A DNA stretch of 56,323 nt from Gracilaria domingensis. Its lineage: Eukaryota; Rhodophyta; Florideophyceae; Gracilariales; Gracilariaceae. Under the pieces are notes generated by a model. It worked only from the letters and a program-made list of their open reading frames with translations, made no database searches and had not been told where the DNA came from. Positions 18,701-29,266 of this stretch are shown in pieces. The position numbers were made by a program, and so were the translations under genes. Position 1 is the stretch's first letter. Each line of letters starts with the position of its first letter. Location of the stretch: assembly GCA_022539475.1 (NCBI GenBank), contig VCMS01000347.1, forward strand, positions 60,689-117,011, given 5' to 3'.

Positions 18701-20451
18701 TTTTGTGTGTTGTGAGAGCGGCGCTTGTTGTTGGTAGTATGGCGCAATGCTAATGTGCGCAATTGGATATTTTGATGAAAGTGATTGGGATGGAGGAGAA
18801 GAACGACGGGACTGAGAGGGCTTTTATAGAGAGGGAAATGCTTGCGTGGTGGTGGGGGGGAAGGTAACCATGATGGCGATGGAGAGCAGCAGATTGGTGA
18901 CGGGGGCAAAGAGGGGGATCAGCGGCAAGCGGCAAGGCGATGGCGAGAGCTGAGCCAGTAAGTAAGGTGCGGGCGGTGCGGGGGGACGGTGGAGGGGGGT
19001 GGACGGGCGGGCATGCGGTGGCAGATTGCAAAGCGCGAGGAAGAAGGACAAAGTGGAGAGATGCAGGCGTAGAGAGGCGTGGCGTGGCGTGGCGTCTGGG
19101 AAAGCGGGTGTCAATCTCACAAGCTGAGCATATGGAGGGCGGTGGTGAGAAGGCGACGAAATTGGAACGCCAGTGGCGGGTATCAAAAAAATCGCAGCGC
19201 GGTTGCAAAAGCAAAAAAAGAAAAAGGTTTTGAGTGCACGCTTTCCCGGGCTGTTTCGCGCGCGATTGCTGAAGTCAGAAGCGCGAGCGAGGCGCCATCA
19301 TGGAAACCGGCGCGGCGGTTGGGCCGGTCGCGACGGCGCGCTGTGATTGGCGCGCCACTGCGCCACTGCGATCTCGCGAGGCGGTTGTGCGCTTTTGGCG
19401 ACGGATTTTTTCGGTGGCAACTTGCGCGCGCGCGCGCGCGCCACGAGCGCGAGCTGTCACCAGCGTTCCATGCTGTTGCGTTGCCTCGCAGTGCCAGCGC
19501 CGTTAGCGCCAGCGGAGACTCGGGCGGCGCCAGTATGGATGCGCGCACTGTCTTGACTCCAAGTTTGTTGCTGTTGCCGTGGTGGCGGGCGTATGGGCAG
19601 GGGGGCGAACGCACGGGATGCTGTGGGGGACGCTGTGCATGGATGCGGATGCGCAGGTGGGTGCTTACATTGCGGGCGGCATGCGCGCGCGAGCTTGGTC
19701 GGCTACGCGCGCCGTTATGTGCAAGGTTGCCGCAGCGGGGCGCCAAGGTATGACACACGACGGCGTTGAAGGTATAAGGATACCGACGGTACCGAGGGTA
19801 ACATCTATCTTTCCGCTGGCAGTCGGCGTGACGCGCGCCTCGCGTCGCCTGCGGCGCGGGTCTCACGACGGCGACGGCGCGCGCGCAAATGCGCGCGCGC
19901 GCGCGCGCCAGCTGTGCAGCTGTGCGGCGTGCGCCACGGCGCACAGCGCGCACAGCGCGGCGGCGCTGGCGCGCGCCGCCACAGCGCGCACAGCGCGCGC
20001 CGCTGGCCACGCGGCGCGCGGCGCCGAAGCAGCGTGCACTGGGGCGAGCGGCGGCGCGCGCGAAGGGCGCGCGCGCCGGTTTACAGCGGCGCGCGCGCCG
20101 CGACGAGCCGTCCGACAGCCGCGCGCCGCGCGCGCGCCGCTGTCCCAGCCGCGCCGGTTGTTGTCGCCGCGCGGCGCCTCCCCGCCGCCGCGCCGCGCTT
20201 ACAGCGCGCGTGCTACCGGCCCCCCCCGCCGCGCGCGCGCGCGCTGCGTTGTTGCCGCCGCCGCCGCGCGCGCGCGCGCCGAGTGCGGGAATACACGCAG
20301 CGCATCTCTCGCGCGCCGCGCCGCGCGCCAGCTCCGCGCGCGAGATACACGCCGCCGTGCGCGCGCCGCGCGCGCAGATTCAGCGCCGCGCCCTGAATTG
20401 GCGCCGCGCGCGCCGCCTCGCGCGCGCCTCCGCTCGCGCGCGGCCGGCCGC

Positions 20452-20482
<31 letters not shown>

Positions 20483-20962
20483 TCCGCGCCGCGCGCGCAC
20501 GTTTTAGTGACGCGCGGCAGTGCGGCGCGCGCCACGCTTCCGCGCCGCGCCGCGCCACGCGCCGTGCGCGGCGCGCCGTGCGCCGTCCATTCAGCGCGCG
20601 CGCGCGCGCTCGCGCGAGCGTGCACGCGCGCGCGCTCACGCGCGCATCGCTCGCTTGTCGCAGCCAAGCCGCGCCGCGCCGCCTTCGCCGCGCGCCCAAA
20701 ATATTCCCGGCCCCCCACCCCCCCCCCCCCCCCCGCGCTCACCCCCCGCCCCGCCGCCGCTGCCCGCCGCCGCCGCGCCGCCGCCCCCCCCGCCCCGCGC
20801 GCCGCAGCCAGTCGAGCCGCGTCGCCCGCCGCTGCGCCCCAACCGCCCAACCGTCGCTCATCGCCGCGTCGCCCCGCGCTCGTCGCGCACCCGCTCCCCC
20901 GCCGCCTCGCACTACGTGCCCCGTCGATAACCGCGCCCCCCCCCGCCGCATCCCCGAAAGCC
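18701..20962. other. Intergenic between bZIP (-) and the malectin-like gene (+)
   Basis: Divergent upstream region with no supported gene. A short GGCGT repeat is at 19077-19096. Composition shifts from moderate GC to extreme GC after about 19850. Long frames in the GC-rich half lack recognisable protein content. Confidence 0.5.
19860..20700. repeat. Extreme CpG/GpC alternating tract upstream of the malectin-like gene
   Basis: This stretch is dominated by GCGCGC runs and CAGCGCGCACAGCGCGC-type short repeats, followed by a poly-C run around 20720-20735. Alternating purine-pyrimidine GC sequence can adopt Z-DNA. It lies directly 5' of the next gene. Confidence 0.75.
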
Positions 20963-23900
20963 ATGAGCGCCCCGTCGCGACCGCGCGCCCTGCGCGCCGC
21001 CGGCCTGATGGCCGCGCAGCTGGCCGCCGCGCTCGCCGTGTCCGTGCTCAAGTACAACGTGGGCGGGCTGGCGCTGTCGGGCTACCAGCCGGATCCCATC
21101 GCCTACGTCACCGGCGTCGACCTGTACTACCGCCCGCCCGCCATCGCGGGCCTCACCGTCGGCGCGTCGCACCGCTGGGCCGGCAAGAACGGCTTCGCGT
21201 ACAACATCCCCACCGGCCCGGGCTCGTACACCGTGCAGCTCGTGTTCGCCGAGATCTACCAGCCCACGCAGGCCGTCGGCAAGCGCCTGTTCAACGTCGC
21301 CATCCAGGACAAGCTCGTGCTGGAGGGCTTGGACGTCTTCGGCGAGGCCGGCGCCAACAAGGAGCTCGTCAAGACCTTTGAGAACGTCAACGTGCCGGAC
21401 GCCGCGCTCACCATCGCCTGCATGAAGGGCGCCGCCGAGAACCCAATGCTGTCCGCCATCGTCGTGCAGAGGACCGACGGCGCCGACATCCCCATCGCCG
21501 ACCCGGTCACCACGGGCGAGGGCGTGTCCGCCCCGACCTCGCTCACGGACAAGGAGTTTGACCACCAGGCGCACGCCGTCGCGGGCGACACCTACCTGGC
21601 CACCGACTTCAACAACGACGGCAAGGCCGAGGTGCAGATGGACGGCACGCTCTCGCACTCGCACTACAACAACCCGGCCACGGGCGAGAGCGGCTACATC
21701 GCCAAGTACGAGTGGTTTGTGGGCACCACCCTCATCAGCACCAAGAACAAGTTCAAGGCCAGCTTCAACATCGGCGTCACCGACGTCAAGCTCACCGTCA
21801 CCGATCAGACCGGCGACGTCGCCTCCGCCTTCACGCAGGTCAAGGTGTCGCCCTCCACCTCCGGCGGCGCCTACTGCTACTACTACGCGGGCGCCACCGC
21901 GCTCGCCTACTCGGTGGCGGAGGGGCAGAAGCCGGACGAGGGGCACGCCGCCAACATTATCGACTTCCAGAACGACGAGTTCCCGTACACCAAGAAGGAC
22001 GAGCCGCAGGGCCAGTCCGTGTGGGCGGCGCGTTGCGTCACCTACTTTTCGAGCACCATCACCAAGCAGCACACCTTCAGCGTCACGTACCAGGGCGCCG
22101 GCGCCGTGTTGCTGGTCAACGGCGTGGAAAAGGTGTCTGGCGGGCCCAGCCCGGGCGCCAAGAAAACCATCAGCGCCGTGGTCACCGTGCCGGTGGGCGA
22201 CGTGCCCGTGCAGGTCATCTACTACAAGTCCGCCGTCACGCCCGTGCCGTGGTTGACGTTCCTGGTGGACAGTGTGGTCGTGCCGCCCAGCGTCATCGGC
22301 TACCGCTCTGCCGAGATTGTGCCGGCCATATCGGGCACGAGCTCGGCTACCGCGCCGCTCAATGGCGGCGGCCAGCTGCAGATCATTGGAACGGGCTTTT
22401 TCAACGGCGTTTCCGTCGCGATTGGCAAGGCCACGCCGTCGTTTACGCTCATCTCCGCCACGCAGATTGTGGTGAACAGCATTCCGTCCGCGGCGGCTGC
22501 GGGTGGAAACGAGGTGTTTGTGGTCGTGTCCAACTCGGCGGGCTCTTCAAACGCCTTTGCTCTCACGTACAATAATGTGGTCAAGGCGGGCGTGGGCTGG
22601 GAACAAACGTTCCTCAAGAGCGCGGGTGGAGGCAAGTATTCCATCAAACAGGTCACGTCAGTGACGATTGGCCCGGATGCCAAGTATTACATGGGCTCGC
22701 TCGCTGGAATTGTGTACCAACTGTCCGTTGACAAGGCGCTGCTTGTCACGGGCCAATGCAAGTCGGCCAAGATTGGCGACAGCCGTGGCATTCTCGGTAT
22801 CGCGTTCAACCCCAAGTCGAAAGACCTCCGCGTGTACGTGACCACGAGCTCGCTGTACTGGGGGTTTGGGGGGCCGCTGTCCGGCTCGCCGTCTGGCTGG
22901 GCCAATGGCGCGGTGGACACGCTGGTTGCCGGCTGTGGCTGCCTGTGCTACGAGAAGCAGATCATTTCAGGGTTGCCGGTCTCGAATCACGACCACGGTG
23001 TCAATTCGCTGCTGTTCTTGAACAACGGCGACCTTCTCATTGCGGTGGGCGGTGCCACGAATGCCGGGCACAATACGCCAGGCAACAAGCTCGGCGGCAA
23101 GCCGGAGACGCCGCTGTCCGCGGCGATTGTGGTGGCCAAGCTCTCCAAGGGCGGCGCGTTCAACGGCAAGATTACGTACAACCAGTATGCGCAACCTGAA
23201 AAGTCGGTTCAAACCGGGGGCGACGTTTCCGTGTACGCCTCTGGGCTGCGCAACTGTTTCGGCATCGCGCTTCGTACGAATGGGCAAGTGTGGGCCACAG
23301 ACAACGGTGGCAACTTTGGATACGGTGACATCAGCACCTCCTGCAGCACGCATGTCAAGTTTTCGAAGAAGCAGTTTGACGAGCTGAATCTGATCGTGCC
23401 CGGAAGTTACTATGGGCACCCCAACCGCAACAGGAAGGAGTGCTCGTTTGGCTCGGGTGTCGGCCCCAAGGCGACGATGGTCAGCGCAACGACGGGAGTG
23501 GTCGAGTACACGTCAAACGTGTTCCACGGTGATCTGAAAGGTGAGCTGATTCTGTCCAAGTACGCCGCCTCGGGTTCGGGTACAACGTGGAGGACAAAGG
23601 TGAAGGACAACAACGTGAACTTGATTCAGATGACCGGCTACTCCGGGATCAACGTGATCAACGGCTTGTATGGTGAGCTGATCATGCCGCGAGTTCAGCA
23701 GGGCTTTGTGGCAGTGCTAAAGCCCAAGTATTCCGCTGGCAGCGCACCATTTGTGATCGCCGTGACTCCAAGAAGAGGCGTGGCCGGTAGCCAGGTGTAC
23801 GTTTCTGGCGAAAACTTTGTGGAAGGCTCTGTGGTGAAGTTTGGAGGAACAGTTGCCACAGTGAAGTCGTTTGTGAGCAAGAACGGTATGTTTGTGACTG

Positions 23901-23992
23901 TGCCGCCGGGGAAGGGAGCCGTGTCCGTGGTGGTTTCGTACGGCGTGTCGTCTAGTAGTGTGTATCCCGGATACGACTTTATCTACGTATAG
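20963..23992 (+). CDS. Secreted malectin / IPT-TIG / glucose-sorbosone dehydrogenase-like multidomain protein
   Basis: 1009 residues from ATG at 20963, chosen because it begins a signal peptide (hydrophobic core about 12-28) after a GC-rich leader; the frame is open further upstream. The malectin-like domain (about 29-170) starts at KYNVGGLALSGY and is a carbohydrate-binding fold. A PKD-like segment (about 190-300) includes FNNDGKAEVQMDG. A PA14-like region (about 305-440) has WAARCVTYFSSTI. A first IPT/TIG domain is at about 450-540. A beta-propeller related to glucose/sorbosone dehydrogenases follows (about 545-920: RGILGIAFNP, NHDHGVNSLLF, ASGLRNCFGIAL). A second IPT/TIG domain ends the protein (about 925-1009). 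It probably acts on or binds extracellular polysaccharide; the reaction is unknown. Confidence 0.85.
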   Translation: MSAPSRPRALRAAGLMAAQLAAALAVSVLKYNVGGLALSGYQPDPIAYVTGVDLYYRPPAIAGLTVGASHRWAGKNGFAYNIPTGPGSYTVQLVFAEIYQPTQAVGKRLFNVAIQDKLVLEGLDVFGEAGANKELVKTFENVNVPDAALTIACMKGAAENPMLSAIVVQRTDGADIPIADPVTTGEGVSAPTSLTDKEFDHQAHAVAGDTYLATDFNNDGKAEVQMDGTLSHSHYNNPATGESGYIAKYEWFVGTTLISTKNKFKASFNIGVTDVKLTVTDQTGDVASAFTQVKVSPSTSGGAYCYYYAGATALAYSVAEGQKPDEGHAANIIDFQNDEFPYTKKDEPQGQSVWAARCVTYFSSTITKQHTFSVTYQGAGAVLLVNGVEKVSGGPSPGAKKTISAVVTVPVGDVPVQVIYYKSAVTPVPWLTFLVDSVVVPPSVIGYRSAEIVPAISGTSSATAPLNGGGQLQIIGTGFFNGVSVAIGKATPSFTLISATQIVVNSIPSAAAAGGNEVFVVVSNSAGSSNAFALTYNNVVKAGVGWEQTFLKSAGGGKYSIKQVTSVTIGPDAKYYMGSLAGIVYQLSVDKALLVTGQCKSAKIGDSRGILGIAFNPKSKDLRVYVTTSSLYWGFGGPLSGSPSGWANGAVDTLVAGCGCLCYEKQIISGLPVSNHDHGVNSLLFLNNGDLLIAVGGATNAGHNTPGNKLGGKPETPLSAAIVVAKLSKGGAFNGKITYNQYAQPEKSVQTGGDVSVYASGLRNCFGIALRTNGQVWATDNGGNFGYGDISTSCSTHVKFSKKQFDELNLIVPGSYYGHPNRNRKECSFGSGVGPKATMVSATTGVVEYTSNVFHGDLKGELILSKYAASGSGTTWRTKVKDNNVNLIQMTGYSGINVINGLYGELIMPRVQQGFVAVLKPKYSAGSAPFVIAVTPRRGVAGSQVYVSGENFVEGSVVKFGGTVATVKSFVSKNGMFVTVPPGKGAVSVVVSYGVSSSSVYPGYDFIYV

Positions 23993-25993
23993 TAGCAATC
24001 TTAATGTAATCATTACTGGCCAATGTTTCGATGTGGCCATGTCTACAAATCTTAACATCATGTTCTCGTTGTGGCTTCGTGCCTTGAATATATATCCAGT
24101 CCGCTTGACGGACCACATATCGAATTCAGGGTAAGCAGCCCCGACTTTTTCTTTCTTTTTTTTTCTTCCGCTCTTGCTTCCCGCAGTTGCGGCGTTGCAC
24201 TTGTGTAACGTACCAGGGGTAGAAGCATACCTTTGACGGTAACTTGCGCCGGGTAGATGAATCATCAACACTGTGAAATGAGAACGTTGAAGCCAGACGT
24301 GGCTTTCACGAATTGTACAGTATTTGAGACAAACAGAAGAAACCCGTTGGGTCGGCCATGGTTCCATGGCAAAAGACTCATATGGCTGGCCGTCGACACG
24401 AGAATGAAAGGGAGTGACGGAGCTGTCACACTGTTGAAATTTGTAGCATGTTGACACTGCTCTTGCGCTTTTGACGCTCTCCGAGCGGCTCTTCATGAGA
24501 TAGATTTGTCATGTGCCATAAATCACGCATAGATGTATGATACCTCGTACGACCATGGGTCGTCGGACGACAACGGCAACTCTTTCTTTTTTTTTCTTTT
24601 CATCTCAAATCAACTCGGCGGATCAAACATGATGAGACGTATGAGACGCAGCGTGAAAGGCGGGCGGCAAGAACAAGTCAAACATAGCTGCTGACAACAA
24701 GCGTGAACAGTTGGCCAAACACGTAATTGTATGCACGACGTGATATGACATGACGGAAGCAGCTTTTTTCTTTTTTTTCTCCACAGTGAAGGAAGCCACG
24801 ATCGGTCCCCATTTGTTTCGGGCGCGTTTGAGAGCGTGTGTTGCGCATGTGTGAGGGTGGGGTGACTCAGCCAAAGCCTCGGGGCTGCGAGCGATCGAGA
24901 CTGTATCTCATTTACGCCGCCCAAAAAAAAAATATCTGCAGCTCTCATGAAAGGCGCGGGCGGACGGGAGGCGGCACACGGCGTGAAGAGCGGCGGCGGT
25001 GGCGGGACAGCAATTTTTGGGCGCGTTTCATTTGAGCGCCCCGTGGAGGGGTGGCTGTACCGCTGTACGTTACAGACGGACGAGGCGAGCGGTGGTCTAA
25101 TTCGCCAGTATCAGTGGCAAATAGTGTGGCAATGCTGAAAGAGGTTTGGGATTGGGCGAGTTAGGTATAATCGCAGCGTGATTGGTGAGCAAGCGAGATC
25201 AACACGTGAACACAAGTATGGCAACGGTTGCGCGCGCGATGCTGCACCGTGAGCAGCGGCGCGGAATGGAGGCACAACAATTGCAAGCAGGGGGGCGTAC
25301 ACATGGTGTGGGGCGGATTGTTTTCGTTTTTGCTTTCTTTAATGAGTAGCGAGCGAGAGAGAGAGAGATCGGCAGCATTTTCGTTCATATACACAGCTAG
25401 TGACCGGTGTGTGATGATGGTGGTGGTGGTGATGATGATGATGATGATGATGGTGATGATGGTGATGATAATGGTGATAACGGTGATAACAGTGGGCGGT
25501 TCAAGCCGTTGGCACGGCAGTGTGTTCAAGCCACGGCGCGGGCGAAGTGAAGGTTCTCAGACACGGTTGTTGTGGTTGTCGTTTTTGATGTTGTTTTCAT
25601 GTTGATGTTGATGTTGTTGTTTGGTTGTTGTTGTTGCAAGTTAGCATCTGTGTTGGGGTTGGGGGGGGGGGGGTGAGCATTGAGAAGCTTGCGGTGTGTT
25701 TTTGGCGCGTCGGTGGCGATGGACAGGTTTCGAAGAAGTGCAAAAGGGGGCTGTTCTGTGTCGGGTGAAAAGATGAGCGGGGTTGTTCCAGAGTGGGCGG
25801 TGCATACATTGCGTGGGAGGATGGCGCGGCGCCGTTGGGGGGCGCCATTGGCAATTTTTTTTTTGCCAGCAGAGCACGAATGCGCGCGCATTGGCGGCCG
25901 GTAGAGTTGGTTGGAATTGGTTAGCTTGGCGGGGATTACGGGTTGGAGAGCGTGGGCAGGGGGCAGACGCGCGCAGATAGAAGTAAGAGCAAT
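23993..25993. other. Intergenic with simple repeats, no supported gene
   Basis: About 2 kb between the convergent malectin-like gene and SAP30-like gene. It contains pyrimidine runs, a GA run near 25352, a GAT/GGT microsatellite (25412-25487), a TTG/TGTT-rich stretch (25565-25640) and a G run near 25662. Short frames look random. Confidence 0.5.
25412..25487. repeat. Degenerate (GAT/GGT)n microsatellite
   Basis: Mixed ATG, GTG and GAT trinucleotides run for about 75 bp in non-coding sequence. Confidence 0.85.

Positions 25994-26037
<44 letters not shown>
25994..26037. repeat. (CAG)14 microsatellite, read as (CTG)14 right after the SAP30-like stop
   Basis: Fourteen uninterrupted AGC units end five bases from the SAP30-like stop codon (26042-26044). 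In the gene's sense direction the 3' UTR therefore opens with a CTG run. Confidence 0.95.
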
Positions 26038-26038
<1 letters not shown>

Positions 26039-26041
26039 GTG

Positions 26042-26558
26042 TCATTCGGCGCCGGCGGGCGACGACGCGCCGCGGCGCGCAATGTGGCGCAGAAAGCTGG
26101 TGATGACCTCCGACTCGTTCACCTTGGCCTTCTCAAAGTGCTTCTTGACGGCGCCCACCAGCTCGTCCTTGGAGCAGTCGTTGGCCACGTCCAGCTTGTA
26201 CACGGAGCGGTAGCGGCGCAGGCTGGCCACATTGAGCTTGGAGATGTTGGCCTGCGGCTTGGCAATGGGCGGCGACGCCGACAGGCTGGGCGGCGCGCGC
26301 CGATTGGCAAACTTGAGCACGTGCAGCGCGTTGCGCTGCACGCGCACAATGCCGCCGTCCGTGAGCGACACCTCGTGCCAGCCGCCCAGCGTCTGCGCCG
26401 ACAGCACCGAGCCGTGGCGCCCGATGAGGTCCCACTTGGTGCGGTTGTTGCCCGTGATGCGCACGCGCGTGCCCGGCGGCAGCACCGGGTCCGTGTGCGG
26501 GTTGGAGCGGTGGTGCGACGGCCGCGCGCGCGCGCGCGCGGGCGCCGGCGCCGCCGGC

Positions 26559-26597
<39 letters not shown>

Positions 26598-26784
26598 GAG
26601 GAGGGCGGCACGGCGCGCGGCGGGTGCGGCGGCGCGTGCGGGTGCGGGTGCGGGTGCGGGTGCGGGTGCGGGTGCGGCGGCGGCGTGGTGGGCGACGCCG
26701 GCGACGGCGGCGAGCCGCGCGGCGACGACGGCGGCGGCAGCGGGCGCGTGGTGGCGGACGGCGACGACTGCTGCGCGGCGATGC

Positions 26785-26815
<31 letters not shown>

Positions 26816-26899
26816 GTGCGCAGTTGGCGCGGCGCGCGGCGCGGCGCGGCGCGGCGCGGGCGGCGCGGGCGCGCGGCCGTGCGGCGGCGGCGACGACAT
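26042..26899 (-). CDS. SAP30-like protein (Sin3 corepressor subunit)
   Basis: 285 residues from ATG at 26899. The N-terminal ~140 residues are Pro/Ala/Arg-rich low complexity with a (His-Pro)7-type run near 70-85 and an Ala run near 97-112. A small beta-rich segment (about 143-197: GTRVRITGNN, GRHGSVLSAQTLGGWHEVSL) resembles a KOW/SH3-like fold. The C-terminal domain (about 214-275) has ISKLNVASLRRYRSVYKL, then SKDELVGAVKKHF, then SEVITSFLRHI. This is the Sin3-binding domain of SAP30, a subunit of the Sin3-HDAC histone deacetylase complex, so chromatin repression in the nucleus is expected. The zinc finger of animal SAP30 is absent. Confidence 0.78.
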
Positions 26900-27232
26900 G
26901 GCGCGAGGAGGTAGGGGGGCGGGGGAAGGCGGCGGCGGGCGGCGGCGGCGGGGGGGGCGGGCGCGGCGCGGGGCGTGGGTGGCGGCGGGCGCGGCGCGGC
27001 GGTGAACGATGCGGCGGGGGGGGGGGGGTGCGCGGCGGGCGATGCGCGCGCGCGATGGCATAAGGCGATGCGCGCCGCGTGGGTGGAAGACGCCAATGGG
27101 CGCGCGCACGCGCCAGCGCCGCTTGCACGTCGCGTGCGCGCGCCGCCAGCGTGGCCACGTGCGTCGCGTCGCCGCGCGCGCCGCCGCCGCCGCAGTTGAG
27201 AGCGTCGCCGCCGCCGCCGCGCGCCGCGCGCC

Positions 27233-27267
<35 letters not shown>

Positions 27268-27270
27268 CGC
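26900..27270. promoter_or_regulatory. Shared divergent promoter region (371 bp)
   Basis: This is the only DNA between the divergent SAP30-like and zinc-ribbon genes. It is GC-rich with G runs (27011-27027) and a GCC repeat just before the ATG at 27271. No TATA box is obvious. Bidirectional control is inferred from layout. Confidence 0.45.
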
Positions 27271-27911
27271 ATGGCCGCCTTCTGCGCGCCGCCGCCGCTG
27301 CGCGTGGCGCCGCCGCGGCCGCCGCGCGCGCGCGCGCCGCGCCTGCGCGCGCGCGCCGCCAGCCCGCCGCGCGCGCCGCCGCGCCGCCGCTGCGCCGCCG
27401 CGCCGCCGCCGAGAGCACCCCCCGCGCCGCGCGCGCCCTCCGCGCCGCCGCGCGCGCCCCCCGCCGCGCCCCCCCCGTCGCTGGAGGCGCGCCTCACGGC
27501 GCTCGCGCTCAGCCGCGGCGCGCTGGGCCGCGGCGTGCGCGCCACGCTGCGCGCCTTCCACCGCCGCGCGGCCGCGCTCAAGCTGCATCTCGCGCACCTC
27601 GACGCCGGCGCCGGCGCCGACGCCGACGCCGCCGACGCCGACGCCGCCGTGTACCTGGAGATCGGCCCCGCGTACGTGCTGGCGTCCAACGACGCGCGCG
27701 AGCGCGTGACGCGCTACGCCGTCGAGCAGCGCGCGTGGCCCGCGCTGCGCGCGCTGTGCGGCTGGCGCGAGGAGTCGGCCGCGGCCGCGCGCGCGCGCGG
27801 CGCCGTGCTGCGCGCGCTGCCGCCGGGGCTGCGCTTCGGGCGCCATGTGTTCGTGCGCCGCGCCGCGCTGCGCGCCGTGCTGCGCGCCGCCGCGCCGTTC
27901 GCGCCGCCGCG

Positions 27912-27942
<31 letters not shown>

Positions 27943-28231
27943 CGCGCGCCGCGCCGCGCGCCGCTGGAGGCGGTGCTGCACCTGGCGCGGCGGCCGCTGC
28001 CCGGCGTGCGCACGGTGGCGGCGCGCTGCCCGCGCTGCGCGAGCGGCGCGCGGCGCGCGTCGCTGGTGCTGTGGATGAACGGCGACGGGCGCTCGGGCGG
28101 CGCGCTGTGCGCCGTGTGCCGCGCGCGCGGCCGCTCCGTCGCGTGGCGCGTGCGCTTCCTGCAGCCCGCCGTCGCCGCGCTCTACGCGCCGCCGCGCGCC
28201 GCCGCCGCCGTCGCGCCGCCGCGCCGCGCGC

Positions 28232-28278
<47 letters not shown>

Positions 28279-29166
28279 TGCCGCGCGCCGCCGGCGCCGG
28301 CGCCGGCGCCGGCGCCGGCGCGGCGCGCGGCGGCGGCGGCGGCGGCGCCCGTGGGCGGCTGCGTGATGGCGGCGCGCAAGCGGGCGCACGTCGGGCACGT
28401 CATCTCCATGGCGTACGTCGCGGCGTCGCTGCGCACGCACCGCAGCGCGCGCCACACGCGGCTGCGCAGCGCCGGCACGCGCGCGCGCCACAGCTGCCCG
28501 GCGCAGCTGCTGCTGTGGAGCGAGCGGCGCAGCAAGGGGCCGCTGGTGGCGCAGCGCGTGCGGCACGCGGCGTGGTACGCGCGGCAGATGGCGGCCGACG
28601 CGCCGCTGCGCGCGGAGCAGTGGCTGCCCGCGCCGCTGCTGTCCGTGTGCACCATGCGCCCGGCGGCGTGGCGCGACGTGGCGGCCGGCGGCGGCGGCGC
28701 GCGCGTGTCCGTGCCGGCCGCGTGGGAGCCCACCGCGCAGCAGTGGGTGCTGTTCGACCTGCGCGGCGTGCGCGCGCTGCGCGCGCGCGAGGCGGCCGTC
28801 GCCGCCAAGCTGGTGCTGGTGGCGCGCCGCAACGCCGAGCTCAGCGGCCGCTGCGTGGTGGTGGCGGCCGGCCCGCGCGCCGTGCAGCTGTGGGCCGAGC
28901 TGCGCGAGCCGCGCGAGCAGCCGCGGCAGTGGTTCCGCAAGCCGCGCGTGCGCGAGTGGTACGCGCAGCTGGGCGCGCGGCTGCTCGCCGCCTGCCACCG
29001 CGCCGGCGCCACCGCCGGCGTCGTCGACATGAGCGCGTGCGCGGCCGGCCGCTTTGCGCGCCGCCCCGGCTGGAGGCTGCTCAGCGACGGCTCCCTGTTC
29101 CGCTGCCGCGTCGTCATGCACGTGCCGGGCGCCGTCAAGAACCGCAAACCGAGGACGCCCTTGTAG
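27271..29166 (+). CDS. Unrecognised zinc-ribbon protein, possibly plastid-targeted
   Basis: 631 residues from ATG at 27271. The start MAAFCAPPPLRV, followed by a Pro/Arg/Ala-rich leader, resembles red algal or glaucophyte plastid transit peptides, which carry Phe near Met. Two CxxC pairs (CPRC near 253-256, CAVC near 280-283) suggest a zinc ribbon inside a region with strand-like RASLVLWMNGDGRSGGAL. A poly-Ala and Pro-Ala linker (about 312-352) leads to a C-terminal ~270-residue domain with several Trp and the segments WVLFDLRGV and GVVDMSACAAGRF. GC content is extreme, so codon use inflates Ala and Arg. No family was recognised. The ordered termini and lack of stops argue it is real. Confidence 0.65.
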
Positions 29167-29210
29167 ACGCGTGTTGTTCTTCCAACTAACCTGTATATAT
29201 TATCTACATA

Positions 29211-29260
29211 TCAACAACAACAACAACAACAACAACAAAAAAAAAAAAAAAAAAAAAAAA
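29211..29260. repeat. (CAA)8 followed by A24 between convergent genes
   Basis: Eight CAA units (29212-29236) run into 24 consecutive A (29237-29260). Only 100 bp separate the stops of the zinc-ribbon gene (+) and the kinase gene (-), so this lies in both 3' ends. Confidence 0.95.
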
Positions 29261-29266
29261 CACGCG

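Noticed and set aside
19889..20962. Upstream extension of the malectin-like frame (358 extra codons)
   Set aside because: The translation is Arg/Ala/Pro noise from GCGCGC sequence; a signal peptide starts at the ATG at 20963.
26119..29121. 1000-codon minus-strand frame across the SAP30-like and zinc-ribbon genes
   Set aside because: Low-complexity Ala/Arg translation running across two genes of opposite strands; a base-composition artefact.
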